Source of the DNA: Ursus arctos
Taxonomy: Eukaryota > Chordata > Mammalia > Carnivora > Ursidae
Assembly (NCBI RefSeq): GCF_023065955.2
Contig: NW_026623100.1
Span: 14,857,001 to 14,921,000, forward strand
Length of the DNA stretch: 64,000 nt
Direction of reading: 5' to 3'
Shown here piece by piece: positions 43,245 through 56,399 of this stretch (position 1 is its first letter; each line of letters opens with the position of its first letter). The notes under the pieces were generated by a model. That model was not told the origin of the DNA. It searched no databases and saw nothing but the letters and a program-made list of their open reading frames with translations. The translations under genes and the position numbers were made by a program.

Positions 43245-46200
43245 CTACGAATTCCTTTATCCCTTTGATTGCATTTGGCCTGCGTGGCTCTTTGGCCAGT
43301 GCGCAATCATACCTTACCCAGATTTCTTTGCCTGTCATTGACCCAATATGGGGTTTAGCTCTCTGGTTCAAGCAAACACTTCAGACCTAAAGTGAATATT
43401 TTAGGGTTAGAGCAACTCCTATGATCTCATTTTGTAGTGTGAAATATTTTCTCCTATGGTTTAAAAAAAAAACAACAACACAGATTTGCAGGGTTTTAGT
43501 GCTTTGATTTTGATGTTGATATTTTCCCTTAAGGTTATGTGTAAGACCATTTAAAAAGCTAAATCTTATTTCAAATGCACTAGAGAGCCTTAAAGGAATC
43601 CTGTTGAGGTAGGTGTTTTGTTTTGTTTTTTAATGAAGGCTTTTTGGTAATGTAAGTGCAAGAATCCGGTGTGGAGAGAATGCTGGGCCCATCCATCTTT
43701 AGGGCCTGAATCCTTTCCTCAGAGCTCTCTCCTCATTGACCTCCCCATCCTCCCCTGCCTCTCTTTCCAGAGGCCTGACTGGGCCTCTTGCTGCCGACCC
43801 AGCTCTTGCTGGCGGGTCTAACCCCTACCTGCGCTGGCCCATGGCTTCTGGGCTCCACATGCTGGCTGACTTCTGTTCTGGGTCCTGGAATGCATGGCGA
43901 GTTGATTGCACTGTCCTTAGCCCAGGGCACTCCGGCTGCATGATTCTCTGTCCCCTCCTGTCGCATGTCCCAGTTCCTGACCCGCTGCCCCTCTACATAC
44001 TGAGAGCGCTGAGCTCCTTCGCCTTGGTCTGGCCGCTGCCTGGTGTCCTGCCTGTTAGACTGTTGCTTCCTGAGAACCCCTTGCCTGGCTTATGGCTGTG
44101 TGTTATCTTAGAGCAGCACTTTGAGATTGTGTCAAGAGGATTTGCTGCGAGGGGTCATGGCATTTTAAGGTTAGTGAAACAAACCTGCCATATTGATTTC
44201 CTGTTGTGTCAAAACTGAAGAAACAGGAATGATGCTTGCTTAAAAACAAAAACAACAGTAGGCACAACAAAAACCCAGGACCATGAAGGTACAGGAAATA
44301 TTGCAGCCATCTTGTGGGAGGGCACAAAAAGACAAGGGGCATGGAAACAGTAACCCTGCAACGGGGTCTTGATAGTACTTTTGAAATGCGCTGATTTAAA
44401 ACAAAAAACGAAAAACGAAAAACAAAAAAACCAAAAAACAAACAAAAACCTTACCAGGGCTGGCTATAATCTATAGGAAGCATTGTACTTCAGTGGTCTG
44501 TTTTTGTTTGTTTGTTTGTTTTTTATGAGGTTTATAAAACTTGGTCTCTAAATGCCAATGTGCTGAAAAGTTAGGAGTATTAAAGATTTAGCGAGTGTAT
44601 TTAAAAGTATGGAAAAAAAGGTTCTTTTCTTGGTTATGATTTCTGGATCCTAATCCTAATATTAATTAGTAGTAATAAATGCCATCCTTTAATAAGAATA
44701 CTCTGTCCCCACCCCTTGCCTAAAGACCTTTGAGGTCTGCTCTTCCTTCCTGTCTCCCTATGGGGTGGAGGATGCCCCTGTCCCCACTGGGCAGAACAGG
44801 GGTCTGCAGCTCACTGAGTTTAAATGGCGTGGGTTGCAGTTAGGACCCAGATATATTGCTCCTTCCAATAAACTCTGCTGCCTGGGCTTTACGTGGTGGA
44901 TCTAACATATAGCTGCTACTCCAAAAGGGGTTTTGGCGTCATTACTTGCTCGGGAGGCAGGCATCTGTGTTGACCTGACCCACGATGCGCGCTTGGTTGC
45001 AGAAGGCCAGCTTTGCAGGTTGTCAGCATTTTGCCTCCAGTCAGCCATATGGGAGCCTTCTACCTGGATGGAATGTAGACCGCGAGTATTTAGAATCCCA
45101 CAGCCATGAAGGTGAGACTGAGAGGTTGGATCGTCCTTGCTGACAGGCAGACTGAGTTGGAGTGTTGATCAAGGTTCAGCTGCAGGAAGTAGAAGCCACT
45201 GTAGCAGGATTTATTGCAGGGAATGAAATGGCTAGAATAATGAAGAGTTCTGAAGACCCCGTTCTCTAGGTGGAAGGTTTAGGAATGAGTGTCCCAAAGC
45301 CAGGCTAAGGAGCTAGACCACCAAGGAAGCTGCTGCCTCTTCTCTGGTGATGAAGGAGCTTCTCCAGGGCCACGGTGGGGCTGCCATGCTTGAGAAGCTG
45401 GCTTCATCCAAACCAGGCCACACTGCTGTGATCTGCACCTGAGTGTGGGTGGGTCCTGCCTCCTTACACCCATAAAGCTGGCACCTGCGTTCTGGAACCT
45501 CAGCTAAAACCATTGTAGAAGAATCGAGTGCCTCCTGGACTTTGCTTGCTGAGGAAAGAGCAGCAACAGAGAAGTCTGTCTTCTCTCATTCCAGATTTCC
45601 CAAAAGTATGTCCGAATGGCCACAGTGAACTCACATCTGGAGCCTTAGCTGTAAGATATCTGGCAGATGTGGTTCTAGCTTTCCATCCTCTGCTGGACAG
45701 GTGGGCACACGAGGAGGAGGGTAGCATGTGAGTTGAAAACCAATCCTTTATATCCCCCATGCCTGATGATCAGTAGGAATGACCTTGATTTTCAGGGTCA
45801 GATGACAAGGACAGGACAGAGATTATGGCCATTGTGATCTGGATTATGGAATGGTCGTGACTCTTTCTGGGGTTGTGTGTTGATGACTCCAGATAACCGG
45901 CAGCAAAGAGTTAAAAGCGGCAAAGGCCACAAGTCTGTCCTCTAGCTTCTGCTCAGTTTCTTTGGGACCATGAAGCTGTGGCTGCAACATCCCAAGGGGG
46001 GTTCTAGAGAACTCTCATCTCCCTGGATGCGGTTAGGGAGACAGTACATTACGGTCCTAATGGCATTCTTTACTCCTGTGTGTGCACACCTCTCTCCGAT
46101 GACAATACAGAATGCAAGCGTTCTCCAAATGTGGTCACAGGAAAGCCCCACTTTTAAAAGATGTAGAAATAATGTTTCCCCACATATGTGAGAAATACTA

Positions 46201-47505
46201 TTTCAAAGAGGAAGCAAGGGAGTACCTTGGAGAAGAGGTTTATTTCCAAGGAGCTGACCTTTTCAGTAGCCTTGATCAGGAACATTTACCATCAAAATGA
46301 TTTTCCTAAGGGGCGGATGGCCCTCTGCCCTTCACAGCCAGAAAGGAGACCTTCACCTTCTTGTGAAATGAGCCTGTGCGGACAGAGGGGGTTCTCTGAG
46401 GCACCCAGATGGCCTGAGAGTCCTCCCTAGGGTCGCCCCGTAATCGCTAGGAGAAGTCACAGTAACAACGCGTTCGTCAGTTGTACGCCTCATCTCCGGT
46501 GTGTTGCTCTGTTGCCGAAGCAGGTGGTGCAGGGAGGGAATTGCATTTAGCTCCAGGAAAGTAAGGGCAGCAGGTGAGGGAGCTCAGAGTCTCTGGTGAG
46601 TGTCCTGGGTAGAGGAGGGGGTGGTGGGGGTATGAGTGCAGGAGACCTCCGTGAGGGACAGCTGCAGCTGAGGGCAGGGCAAGGCAGCCCCTGCTTGGAA
46701 GAATGTGCAGCCCGGGTGGCACAGAGCCCAGAAATGGTGACGAGAATCAGACCAGCAGTAAACGTGATTGGTAGGCACCTTCTAAAAATCCGGTGATGTG
46801 GCAGAGGGTACAGTTCATCTTTTATTGGTTTTCATTTTCAGCCTTCACTTTCTCAAGCGAAGTCCTCTTTGAAGTTTCCGTTGAAGCCTTGAAACAGTGC
46901 AGCAGCTTTTTGCAATGTCTGAGTGTGCACCTCTGTTTCTGAGCACGAGGTGGGCTCCCATAGGAAGTCAGTCAGACATGCCTTAAGTAGATTTATATGC
47001 AGATTGCCCAGGAATGGGGAAATGGGATTTACAGGATTCACTTAGTTCGGTGGAAGGTGGAAGTTATGTCTGTACAGTCGTGAGTATGTTTCTGACTCCT
47101 CATGTCTTTACGTGTTCTGATTTCTGAACCTGAGGTCATGGGGTGGATACCAGTCTCCTGTGTATACAGAGGAATATCCCAGGTGTCAGACGCTCCTCCG
47201 GTCCCCCCAAGGTGCGGAATGGGCCAGGGAGCCACACGAGCTGCACACAGGGGGTGTTATCGCCAGCCCTTCTCTGTTCCGGGCTCTTTGGGCTCAAAAC
47301 CCTCTGTGCCGATTCCCTTCCTGAAGCACCGCACCCCACACCCCACCCCTGTGCTCTCTTTACTAAATGGAGGTTTTGTGTTTTCACTAAATCCAAGCTT
47401 TTTCTAAAAACATGGGGCTCACTGCTTACTATCTGTCCTGAACAGTTATCCCACAGTCACTGGAGATATCCATCCCCTCTCCATTCATGCTTAGTCCGTC
47501 AAGGA
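43245..47505. other. Mostly unique intronic sequence
   Basis: No gene was recognised in about 4 kb. It includes an A-rich/T-rich inverted pair (44398-44524). The 160-codon + frame at 43736-44218 shows no domain. Confidence 0.4.
44398..44524. repeat. A-rich (AAAAACG)n and GTTT-rich tracts facing each other
   Basis: Poly-A-like units with C/G interruptions at 44398-44451 face TTTTTGTTTGTTTGTTTGTT at 44501-44524 with about 48 bp between. In RNA they could pair as a hairpin. Confidence 0.6.
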
Positions 47506-47509
47506 CAGT

Positions 47510-47730
47510 CATTTAATTTTGGTACCATTTCATCTTTTGAAGTGTGTATTATGGAAAATTTCAGTATTTAAAGAGAAGAGTAGAATACACCCCCATGTGC
47601 CTGTTCCTAGCTTGAGTTCTCCACTCATGCATGGCCAGTCTTATCTATACTTGTACCCATTTCTTCTTTGCCCTGGATGATTTTGAAGCAAAAATCATCA
47701 TTAATTATATTGTTGTTACTCTACTAGCCG
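47510..47730 (-). mobile_element. Possible antisense L1-type fragment
   Basis: TATTATGGAAAATTTCAGTA and AGAATACACCCCCATGTGCC with GATTTTGAAGCAAA recall an antisense old L1 3' end. Divergence is high. Confidence 0.4.
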
Positions 47731-48025
47731 CCTTCTTTCTCGACCTCCCCCCCACCTCATGTTTTTACAAGATTTTCTCAACATTGCAGCACTAAGGACT
47801 TTTAACTCCCATGAGAGGCTTTTCAGATTTTGCCCTGAATGAATAAATGATACTCCGGTCCCTCTGAAGGTATAGCCAGAGTGCCTGCCCTGCCCAGAGT
47901 GCTGTGCTAGTGTGGGGGTGTCAGGGTCGGCCGGACAGGGTGGAGGGAGGCAACAGATGTGGGCTCTGTTCCAGCTGTGCCTGTAGCCCGGTCAGTCCAT
48001 GGAACACTGGCTGACAGAAGTGAGT

Positions 48026-48037
48026 GGGGGGGGGGGG
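48026..48037 (+). repeat. G12 run
   Basis: Twelve G; a second G12 run lies at 48197-48208. Both are prone to slippage and sequencing error. Confidence 0.85.
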
Positions 48038-48949
48038 CACCCAGGGAGCATCTGTGTTCACACAAGCTAGAGGGGTTCAGCAGGACAGGAGGCTGTGCTG
48101 TCTGGGTGTTTGGGGACTAGAGCTTTGAGAAGGGGCACAGAACATGGATCGGATTTGATATTTTTATCAGTGTGATTCTGACTAAAGGAATTTTTTGGGG
48201 GGGGGGGGCATTGAGTAACTAAAGAATCTCCAGGCTGGAGCATGGCTGGAGAACCACACTCTGCCAGACCACAGGGCACTCAGCCTGAGTGGAACCACAG
48301 GAGCTCTCGGGCTTGGTCACGGCCCCTGGATACTGGCTGTCGCTGCCGGATGCCTCCTCTGGGATTGAATCCTAATCTGTCCCTGTGTCCTTGTCACCCC
48401 CTCGAGTTTCAAAGTCCAGTTGAGACCATCTGGGGGAGGTCACATATCTGAACAGCAGCTGCCAAGGGGAGGGGGAGAGGACAGTTGGGCTCCCGCAGTT
48501 TCTCTAGAAGATATGGGCTCTGCCTTCCATCAAGAAGCATGCAGTGGGCAGAGGTTCTTCTCCTGTACAAAAGGGTTTAGATGCTAAGTCTGCAAAAATT
48601 GAAGTGCCCATTCTGAACATCACTGTCTTCTTGGGCTGTTTTCTCTCCACTGTTCTCAGCACCATCACAATATCTTTGTTTTTCCTTAAGCCGTTTTCAT
48701 TCAGTGCTCCTGTTTTTCTGTTCCCATGGCAACTGCCAGAACCCAGGTGCCCCTCACCGGCAGGTGCCTCAGAGTATCTCCCGTGCAGGTTGGTGCTTCT
48801 AGTGGCTCCCACCCACAGGCCTCATACCCAGTGCCGCCGCTGCTCCCATCCCCACAGAACAGCATGGGGGTTCGAAAAATCTTTAATCTCTTCCTGTTGC
48901 CTGGATGATTGAGACCAACTGCTTACCTCGGCCCTGCCTTCCACAGTTA

Positions 48950-49305
48950 ACGCCTGGCCTCCATTTGCAGCCTTTTCCGTGATTCTGGAAACCCTCCTCC
49001 CTGGCAGAGCAGGCCCCCAGATATACCCTGTGCCTTGCTGGCTCCATGCTTTGTTCATTGATTGTTCTGTTGTCCAGGAGGCCTTCCGCACCGCTCCCTG
49101 CCCAACAAAATTCCTGTTCCACTCAGGCTCTGTGCACCTCCCCAGAGAGAGGCGACTGCTTGCGTCCAGCTCCTGTGGCCCACGTGTGCATTGCTCACAG
49201 GGCTTTCGTGTCTCCCATATGTTCACGTAGACCGAGGAACTCGTTGGACCGCATGCTCTATGGGTCTTTGTATTTCTCTCACATGCCAGCACCATGCTGA
49301 GCATG
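48950..49305 (+). mobile_element. Possible L2 fragment, sense
   Basis: GTCCAGGAGGCCTTCCGCAC and the later GTTGGACCGCATGCTCTATG and CAGCACCATGCTGAGCA follow L2 3' end order loosely. Open frames on both strands overlap it. Confidence 0.4.
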
Positions 49306-49309
49306 TGGG

Positions 49310-50495
49310 AGCTTGCTAGATTTTTGGTGTTATTTTTTCAAAGAAGGAGTAAGACGGGAAACAATTAGAAACAGGGCAGGTCAAATATACAATGCAGAGG
49401 TAGAAATGCCTGGTCCTGAGTTGAGGTCGGGCAAGCTGGAATGGGAGGTGAGTGTGGGAAGGTGGGGTGGTTGGGTATTTGCTCTGGCTGTGGTGTACAC
49501 TTTGGTTGGATACTCCCAGGGGTTCTTTGAGTGCCCACCTGGTGTAAAAAGCTGCTCCAGAGGTGGCCAAGAGTCCAGCAGCAAGGCTTTCTGGAGACTT
49601 AGGCATGTTTTTGTATAAATAGAGGCAAGAGTGGCATGTGCATAAGCGACATCGGCTGTTTAATGGCACGCGGATTTACCAGCACACGCTGATGGCAAAA
49701 CAATTGTCCTCACGGTTTGCACCAGCCGGGAACTTGGAGATCCATCCTTGTGCTCTCTGCAGCAGGAGAGCTCAGCAATGCCTAAATGTCGCTAATGCAC
49801 CCTCTAACCCCCCCCCCCCCCCCAGGTGACAGATGACTTCTCAGGAGCAGCATCTCCAGGCATTCAGGAAATCACCATGACTCAGCCCGGGCCTCCTGCC
49901 CACTTTCCCATCAGCCTTGTTCAGCTGTTCAGAGAATTGTTGAAAGGGGCCCCCAGTTTGGGCTGACTGTTCGCATCCCTCACAGAACCCTGAGGGCCAT
50001 GTCCAGAGCAAAGTTCAAGTAGGAGAGAGCGAGAAGAAGAGTTGGGGCACCAAAAGAGGGTTTGGTTGGGCAGTTGGTAGAAACAAAAAAAAGAAGCGAC
50101 CTGTGCCTCCTGAGGCTTATGGAGAGTGGGCGATGGAAGGGAAGGCCCATGAGCATGACCGCTATCCGGTGGGGTCAATGTGCTGTGGACTCAGAGGAGA
50201 GGTCGCCCATCAGGATCACCCTCATCACGGCCTGGCTCCTCTCTTTCTGCTCGGGATGTCGCCAAAAGCCCACCACTTCCTGCCCCAGGGGCCACTCCCG
50301 TTCGGACACTCATTCATCCCTCTGCAAACACTCACTTGAATTCTGAGTCCTCTTTGTGCTCAAAAGCCAGGCTGGAGCTCTGAGCTCCACGGGAACTGGT
50401 TTGTTGTGTGTATGCCCTCGGGCACTGAGCCCTGTGCCCCTCAGCCTGTGGGGGCCTACTGGCGGGGGCTTGGGCTCTAGGGCCACAGTCCTGCC
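49310..50495. other. Mostly unique intronic sequence
   Basis: No gene or confident repeat except a C16 run at 49808-49823 that ends in CAG followed by GTGAC (see findings). Confidence 0.4.
49808..49823 (+). repeat. C16 homopolymer
   Basis: Sixteen C, immediately followed by AGGTGAC. Confidence 0.9.
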
Positions 50496-50499
50496 TCCC

Positions 50500-50640
50500 T
50501 GCTTCCGAGCAAAGGACTTCTAACTTCAGTCTGTTCATTTATAGAGGATGCAAATGTATCTCCGATTAAAGAGGTAATGTGCGTGACGCCCCCCGCATAC
50601 AGTAGGCCCTCAGCATACACCGTCCAAATGAGCACCTGCC
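50500..50640 (+). mobile_element. MIR/L2-type tail, sense
   Basis: CTGTTCATTTATAGAGGATG, ATTAAAGAGGTAATGTGCGT and ACAGTAGGCCCTCAGCATAC follow the MIR 3' part. Confidence 0.55.
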
Positions 50641-50644
50641 CCTC

Positions 50645-53595
50645 CCATACCCTGCAGCCCAGACATGTTACCACACAGGATCGGTACACTGAGGAAAATA
50701 GTTCCGTAAATACGTGGCTGTTGATGGATAGTGACGCGAGTTTTCATGATGGCTGTTTTTGAAGGTTTCTTTTAGAGCTCTGACTTCAGCCTGTCAGCAT
50801 TCAGATCTAGAACCGCTGGGGGGAGCCTGGAACTTGTCTTACTCAGAGGGATTAAGGAAGTAGGTTGTTTGATAAAGGAAGATTAAGGGAACTAATTACT
50901 TTGCTGAGCAATGAATATCTGGTTCATGCCAGGTAGAGACCTCTTAAGAGAGGAAGTTAAACATTGAGTAAAGGGAACAATAAAAATAATAGGGTAAACT
51001 TAAGAGGAAAAGACAGGTGGAATGCCTGAGTGTTCTGTGGTAACACAGAGGGATCTTCTGAGGCGAGGCAGCCAGGCAGGGTGTCTGGGAGGCCGGCTCT
51101 TTGCACCTTCCCCCGTGTGTCAGCCCCTTTCCTTAACCTTGGGATGGGGTGATGCCAGTTCTGAGTACACGTGAGGACAGGATCTGTCCGTGTACGTGAG
51201 ACATTCTCCAAGTTGCCTGGCTCACCGTGAGGTGATGTGACCACTTCCCCTAAAGGGGAAAAAACCTGACCATTTTCAAAGTGAGCTCAATCCTCTTGTC
51301 CTTGCTTCTGTCTCTGTCCGGGTAAACTTAGGAACTTAGGCATAAGGAGGTGCATGTTGAGGGCATTAAATGGTAAGGGTTTGGCCGCATGCAGAGAAGA
51401 ATGTCTGCCAAGAAATTAAATTGTTGCAGGATCAGTGGCGGAGATTGGGGATCTTTTCACAAATTGATTTCTGTTCTGCTGTTTTCCCTCGCGGTCACGC
51501 TACAAGGTATAGGTGTGTCCCTCCGGAAGGCATACAGCTGCAGCAGCCATAGCTCCCCAACAGTGGGGAGCCTGATGCTGGCGATACTCACTTTGGGGAG
51601 TTTCTAGAAGAAAGTGGGACCTTCTCCTAGAGCTCCTACTATGCAGTGCAAGGAGGCCCGGCTGTCTCGGGGTGTTCTGATGGCATTCGACTGACCTCAG
51701 ACTATGTGGGTAAATAGTGCGTGTGACCTGGAAAGACAGCCGTGTGGTGATTTTAAAAAGAATAACTGTAGGAAACGAGGAAAGCCGAATTCATTCTTTA
51801 CTTCTCCAGTTGGGTTAGGGGAAGAATGCTTTTCTCAGTTTATGCAAAGTGATCATGTTTTATTCATCATTTGGTAGAAGTCACTCGTAAGGCACGCAGG
51901 GTGGATGATGTAAACTTTTCCACCTCAGCTGAGTCCGATCTTAGGGAGCCCGGGTGCTCTGTTAGGGGTTGGGGAACCCAAGTGGAGGAGGGCATGCTTA
52001 CCGTCCCAGTGTGTGAGGAAACTAGAAGTTGTCTTGGCAAGATGAGAATCAGTACAGGGGTACAGAAGTGCTGTGGGGCACAGAGGACGGAGCCTTTAAG
52101 ATAGAAAAGTGGGGGCATGGGCAAGGGGTTCCAGAAGAGCTGGTATTTGGGCCATGGCTCATTGCATGAATGTGTGTCCACAAGGAAGGCCTCAAGTGTA
52201 GAAGAGCACTTGGCAGAGAGTCCCAGCACTTCCGGATGGCCATCCTGGACATAGCTGGGGCACTGCGCCATAAGGCACGGATGTTGCCCTTGTCCAGTGC
52301 CTGGCTCTGTTCCCTCAGCCACGTCACACTTGCCAGTTGGTTCAGTGGTTGTAGCAGTCCTCCCCACCCTACCTGTAGGTGGTCTGCATGGGCTGCAGGG
52401 GAAGGAATTTGAAATCCTGGGCTTTCTGCAGCTGAGAAGGGGCTCAAGAACTTCTCTGCTCCAGCCTGTCTCCTGAAGGGTCTCACCTCCCAGTCCTCCT
52501 TCAAGGATGGTGTGACCACCTAAATGTTTGTTTTTTCCCTTTACCTTCTTTTCTGTATTCCTTTTCCTTGGCTGTTGATATATTGGATTTACATATTTGA
52601 ATCAAGAAATTGGCTTTTTAAAAATGGCGAACAGCATTGTGTATGTATCTTCCTTTTAAGAGGCAAATTTAAGTTGATAAACCCTTATCAAAGGACTGAA
52701 GTGCCCACATACATTTATTTGAACAGATTATAGAGAAAATATACACAGCTGGTAAATAATCCTGAGATATTATATACATGTATGTAAATGAGCAGAGGTG
52801 ACCCACTGGATTGGTGGTATCATTAAATGTAATATTACGTCTTTTGAAATAGCTAAAATTAAACATACACTCAAATGACTTAGCGAACTCTTTAGTTCCA
52901 TAACTAGTATAGGCATTACGGTCTGTTTTATCCATCCATCCACCCATCCATCTGTGCATTCATTCGTCCGTGTACCGTGGGCCCAGACTCTCTCTCCTCC
53001 CTTTAGACCTCTTGTAGGACACGGATTGTCCACAGAACACAGCCTGGTAAGTGCTGGTCAAGGCAGTGTGTCCATGGCTCTGATGAACCCGCTCCTCCTT
53101 TTGGTCAGCCTGCCCATCTTGGTCCATGCCAACAGAAATAAGTTATTTGATGGTTTTTGTTTTAAATTTTTATTGTAAAAATCAGAGAAAAGTTTGTGTA
53201 GGTTAAAGGGTTGAAGGAATAGCTAGTGTGGTAGAATATCGTGCAGTTGAGGACCTTTAAGGAAAAAAGGTACTTTTTGCCCAAGATAACTGACACGTGT
53301 CTGGAGGGGCACAGAGATGGTGCCACATTTCCCACAGCTGCATTTGTGCCTTTCATGGCAGGGATTACCTCTTCCTCCTTCCCTGGTCTGTCTTGCCAAA
53401 GTAAGAGAAGTCGAGGGGAAGTTTGGAGGGACATAGACCAGAGGGAACATGGCAATGTAGTGTATGATTTGAGAGAAACCCTTTCTCGGCCACCCCGATA
53501 TCTTTTTGTTGGTCTGCTAGAAATTTCATCACTAGAGATTCAATTCTTTGAGTTAAGAATTGACCTTTAATGACAATGAAAACCACTGCTGTTAG
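50645..53595. other. Mostly unique intronic sequence
   Basis: No gene seen. It holds a short (CATC)n at 52931-52952 and an AT-rich block at 52530-52920. The 166-codon minus frame at 51867-52367 has no recognisable domain. Confidence 0.4.
52931..52952 (+). repeat. Short (CATC)n repeat
   Basis: About five TCCA/CATC units with one interruption. Confidence 0.75.
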
Positions 53596-53599
53596 CCAG

Positions 53600-54330
53600 G
53601 GTGTGGTGAGAGGGACCCTCTGATAAACTGCTGGAAGTTTCTACATTTGCCCCATCTTTGATGTAATTGGCAATATGTATGATGACAATCATTTAAGGAA
53701 GTATGTGCCTTTTCTTATCCAGCAGTTGTACTTGTATCAATCAATACTAAGGACATAACTTGGGCAAGCACATAAAAGGCACATGGACAGTTGTCTACTG
53801 GTAATAACCTAAATCTCCTTAAAAAAAAAAGTTAAATATATTTTGTATAGCTGTACAATAAAATACTATGCAACTATTCCACATATTGTAATTTTATCTT
53901 TTTTTTTTTTTTTAAAGATTTGTTTATTAGAGAGAGAGCATACATGATGGTTGAGGGAGGAACAGAGGGAAAGGGACAAGTAGACACTGTGCTGAGCACA
54001 GATCCTAATGCAAGGTTCGATTTCCATACCCTGAGATCATGAACTAAGCCAAAAAGCAAGAGTCAGACGCTTAACTGACTGAGCCACCCAGGTGCCCTGT
54101 GATTTTATCTTTAGTGATTTGAAATAGCATTCAGTATTGTTAAACGATTAAAAAAAAAAAGTTCCAAGTAATATGAGCTCATTTTTATAAGAAAAATACA
54201 CACACAGTTAGAAAACATGAAACATTATACATAAAATAAAATTATCTTTGAAGGAGAATATGGGTAATTTTTTAAAATGTGTCTTTTTTCTCGTGTATAG
54301 TTAAAATTCTAATATAAGCATACATTAATG
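53600..54330 (+). mobile_element. Old L1-type 3' region, sense, split by a SINE
   Basis: CAATAAAATACTATGCAACT before and TCATTTTTATAAGAAAAATA with CACACACAGT after the SINE follow the sense L1M 3' order. The 5' part is much diverged. Confidence 0.55.
53901..54097 (-). mobile_element. SINEC, antisense, older subtype
   Basis: A T-rich tail, AAGATTTGTTTATTAGAGAG, and the reversed head GAGCCACCCAGGTGCCC. Imperfect target duplication TGTAATTTTATCTT (53887-53900) and TGTGATTTTATCTT (54098-54111). Confidence 0.92.
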
Positions 54331-54389
54331 GTATAAATATAATTTTTCTTAAAGGCAACCTTTCTTGAAGTATAAATAGTCCTGAGGTG

Positions 54390-54880
54390 ATAGAAAACTA
54401 TATTAGGTATGTATTGCTGTACAACAAACTATCCCCAAACTTAGCTACTTTACCCAGCAAACATTATCTCACAATTTCTGTGGGTCAGGAGTTCTCACTC
54501 GGACTCCCACAAAGTAGTCAGTCTTCTGGCTGGTATTGCAGTCATCGGGAGGCTTGGATGGGGCTGTTGGATTGACTTCAGAAAGACACTCTCAAGGCTG
54601 CTGGCAGGAGACCTCAGTCCCTTGCCATGTGAACCTGTCCATAGAGCTGCTTGAGTGGCCTCACAGCATGGCTGCTGGCTTCCTCCACCGAGAGTGAGCA
54701 AGGAGGAAGCCACAGGGGCGCTCTTATGACTTAGTCTTTGAAATCACACATCATCATTTCACTTTATTTATTCATTAGAGGCAAGTAACTAAGTCCAGCC
54801 CCCACTCGAAGGGAGGGTAATATGCTCCACCTCTTGAAGAGAGGAGTGTGAAAGAATTTGTGGACATATTTGAAAACAAC
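54390..54880 (+). mobile_element. Interspersed repeat of a common mammalian family (name not certain)
   Basis: GGTATGTATTGCTGTACAAC, CAACAAACTATCCCCAAACTTAG-like text, TCTCACAATTTCTGTGGGTC, CACAGCATGGCTGCTGGC, CAAGTAACTAAGTCCAGCCC and AAGAATTTGTGGACATA form a pattern I recognise from many loci but cannot name safely. Confidence 0.6.
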
Positions 54881-54884
54881 CACA

Positions 54885-55565
54885 AACATGTGAGCTCATT
54901 TGCCATCATTAGTTAGTATGGTTAGGATCTACCCACTTGGAGCCAGCTTTCCTCTCAGTGGGTAGTTGAGGGCAGTCCTAAAGGATGAGAGTTTGGGTTT
55001 TGAGATTAGTATGTGCTTGGGTAGTATTTAAGAACAGGAAGCCACTCACAGAAAAAGGACTGGATTTTTGGAGTCCAGAGACTCTGTTCTACCACATATT
55101 CCTCACATACTTTGGTAAATCAAGTTTCCCTTTGGTTTTCCTGTCAGGTTATGACGAGGGTCAAATAAACTAATGCAGTTGAACGCCCTATGTAAACCGT
55201 AAAGCAATAAAGGAAGCTGGCTGTTGTTATTATTATTACCACTATCGTCGTTGTTGTTGGAAAGGGGTACCACCGTGGGAGACGAAGGAGCAGGGCATAG
55301 AAATGGATCAGGAGTAGAGAGGGAATCGAAAACTATTCTAACCAGATTCCCGAGGGCTGGCTCCAAGGCAGGAATGGAGAAGGCCTGTCTCGACCATAAA
55401 CTCACATGAGGCTGTGATAGTTATGGGGACTTCTGTGAGGACCGCTGTCTTCGGTCTTTACAGAACACGAAGGTCGAGTTCACGAGAAAGATAGCAGTCA
55501 GGGTAGGATGTGCTAAGAAGGCAACATTCTCTCACCTTTGGAACCAGGAAGTCCCTAATCTTCTT
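54885..55565. other. Unique intronic sequence
   Basis: No gene; a short (TTA/TTG)n-like stretch sits at 55223-55260. Confidence 0.4.
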
Positions 55566-55569
55566 AGAC

Positions 55570-55680
55570 TTGTCATCCATTCATTTATTGTTTCAGGAAA
55601 TATATATTTATTCCCAGCTGGATGTCAAGCTCTGTGCTAAGGGATCGGGCAACACGGTTAGGTAGGCCACAGCCTTTTCT
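55570..55680 (-). mobile_element. L2 3' end, antisense
   Basis: CATCCATTCATTTATTGTTT, ATATTTATTCCCAGCTGG and CAAGCTCTGTGCTAAGGGAT follow antisense L2. Confidence 0.65.
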
Positions 55681-55684
55681 CTCC

Positions 55685-56395
55685 AGCAGGAAAGACTGAT
55701 GTGCAATCATTTTGAGTGGAAGACAGAGCCTTGGCTGGCGGCCTCATTCCCCAAGCCTGGTTTTGAGTTTCAGGAAATAGTTTTCTCAGATGGCCATATT
55801 CTCTCAGAGGTCACATAGCTCTGAAAATTTTGTGTCTTTGGAAATTAAACCTTTTTCCCTCTGCTGATGTTTACAGGCTCTCAGAGTGTTGGGCAAAGAT
55901 AAAGCCAGGCAATTGCATCCAGATGGCCATAATTTCCAGGCCTCCTTCCTTCCAAGTCTTGATGGCCAATACCACACAGTTTCCAGAGGCCCCTTTTCAC
56001 TCTCTCCTGGAGGTGGCAGGCCTGAGGTTAGTGCTAAACCGAGCACTCCTGCCTGAGGTCCCAGTGTTGGTTGGGGCCGTCTGCAGAAAAGGCTGACCTT
56101 AGTATGGAGAGAAAGCTACCCAGCAGTTGGTTCTCTTTTCTTTTACTTGCTGATATTTGTAGTGTGAGTCCGCATATTCAGAAGTAATCCCGTGCTATTA
56201 GCTCAGGCCAAACTGTGAAAGTTAAATGATTTTTATTTAGCTGCTTGTGACTGCTGACTACGCATTAGGTGGTAAACCAAGTCACATTCAAAGGGTTTTC
56301 TCATTAGATCCATTAATACACGGCAGATATAAGTGAGAACTGTTGCTTCAGATAAAATGTAACTAACAAAACCAACACAAAAAGCAAAACAAAAA
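55685..56395. other. Unique intronic sequence
   Basis: No gene or confident repeat. Confidence 0.4.
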
Positions 56396-56399
56396 AGCC

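Noticed and set aside
43736..44218. 160-codon + frame
   Set aside because: No domain, and composition similar to flanking GC-rich sequence. Nothing supports expression.
48822..49304. 160-codon minus frame
   Set aside because: Overlaps a probable L2 and several opposite-strand frames, so it is a shadow of composition.
51867..52367. 166-codon minus-strand open frame
   Set aside because: Low-complexity Ser/Thr/Pro-rich translation without a known motif, and overlapped by another frame on the same strand (52049-52519).
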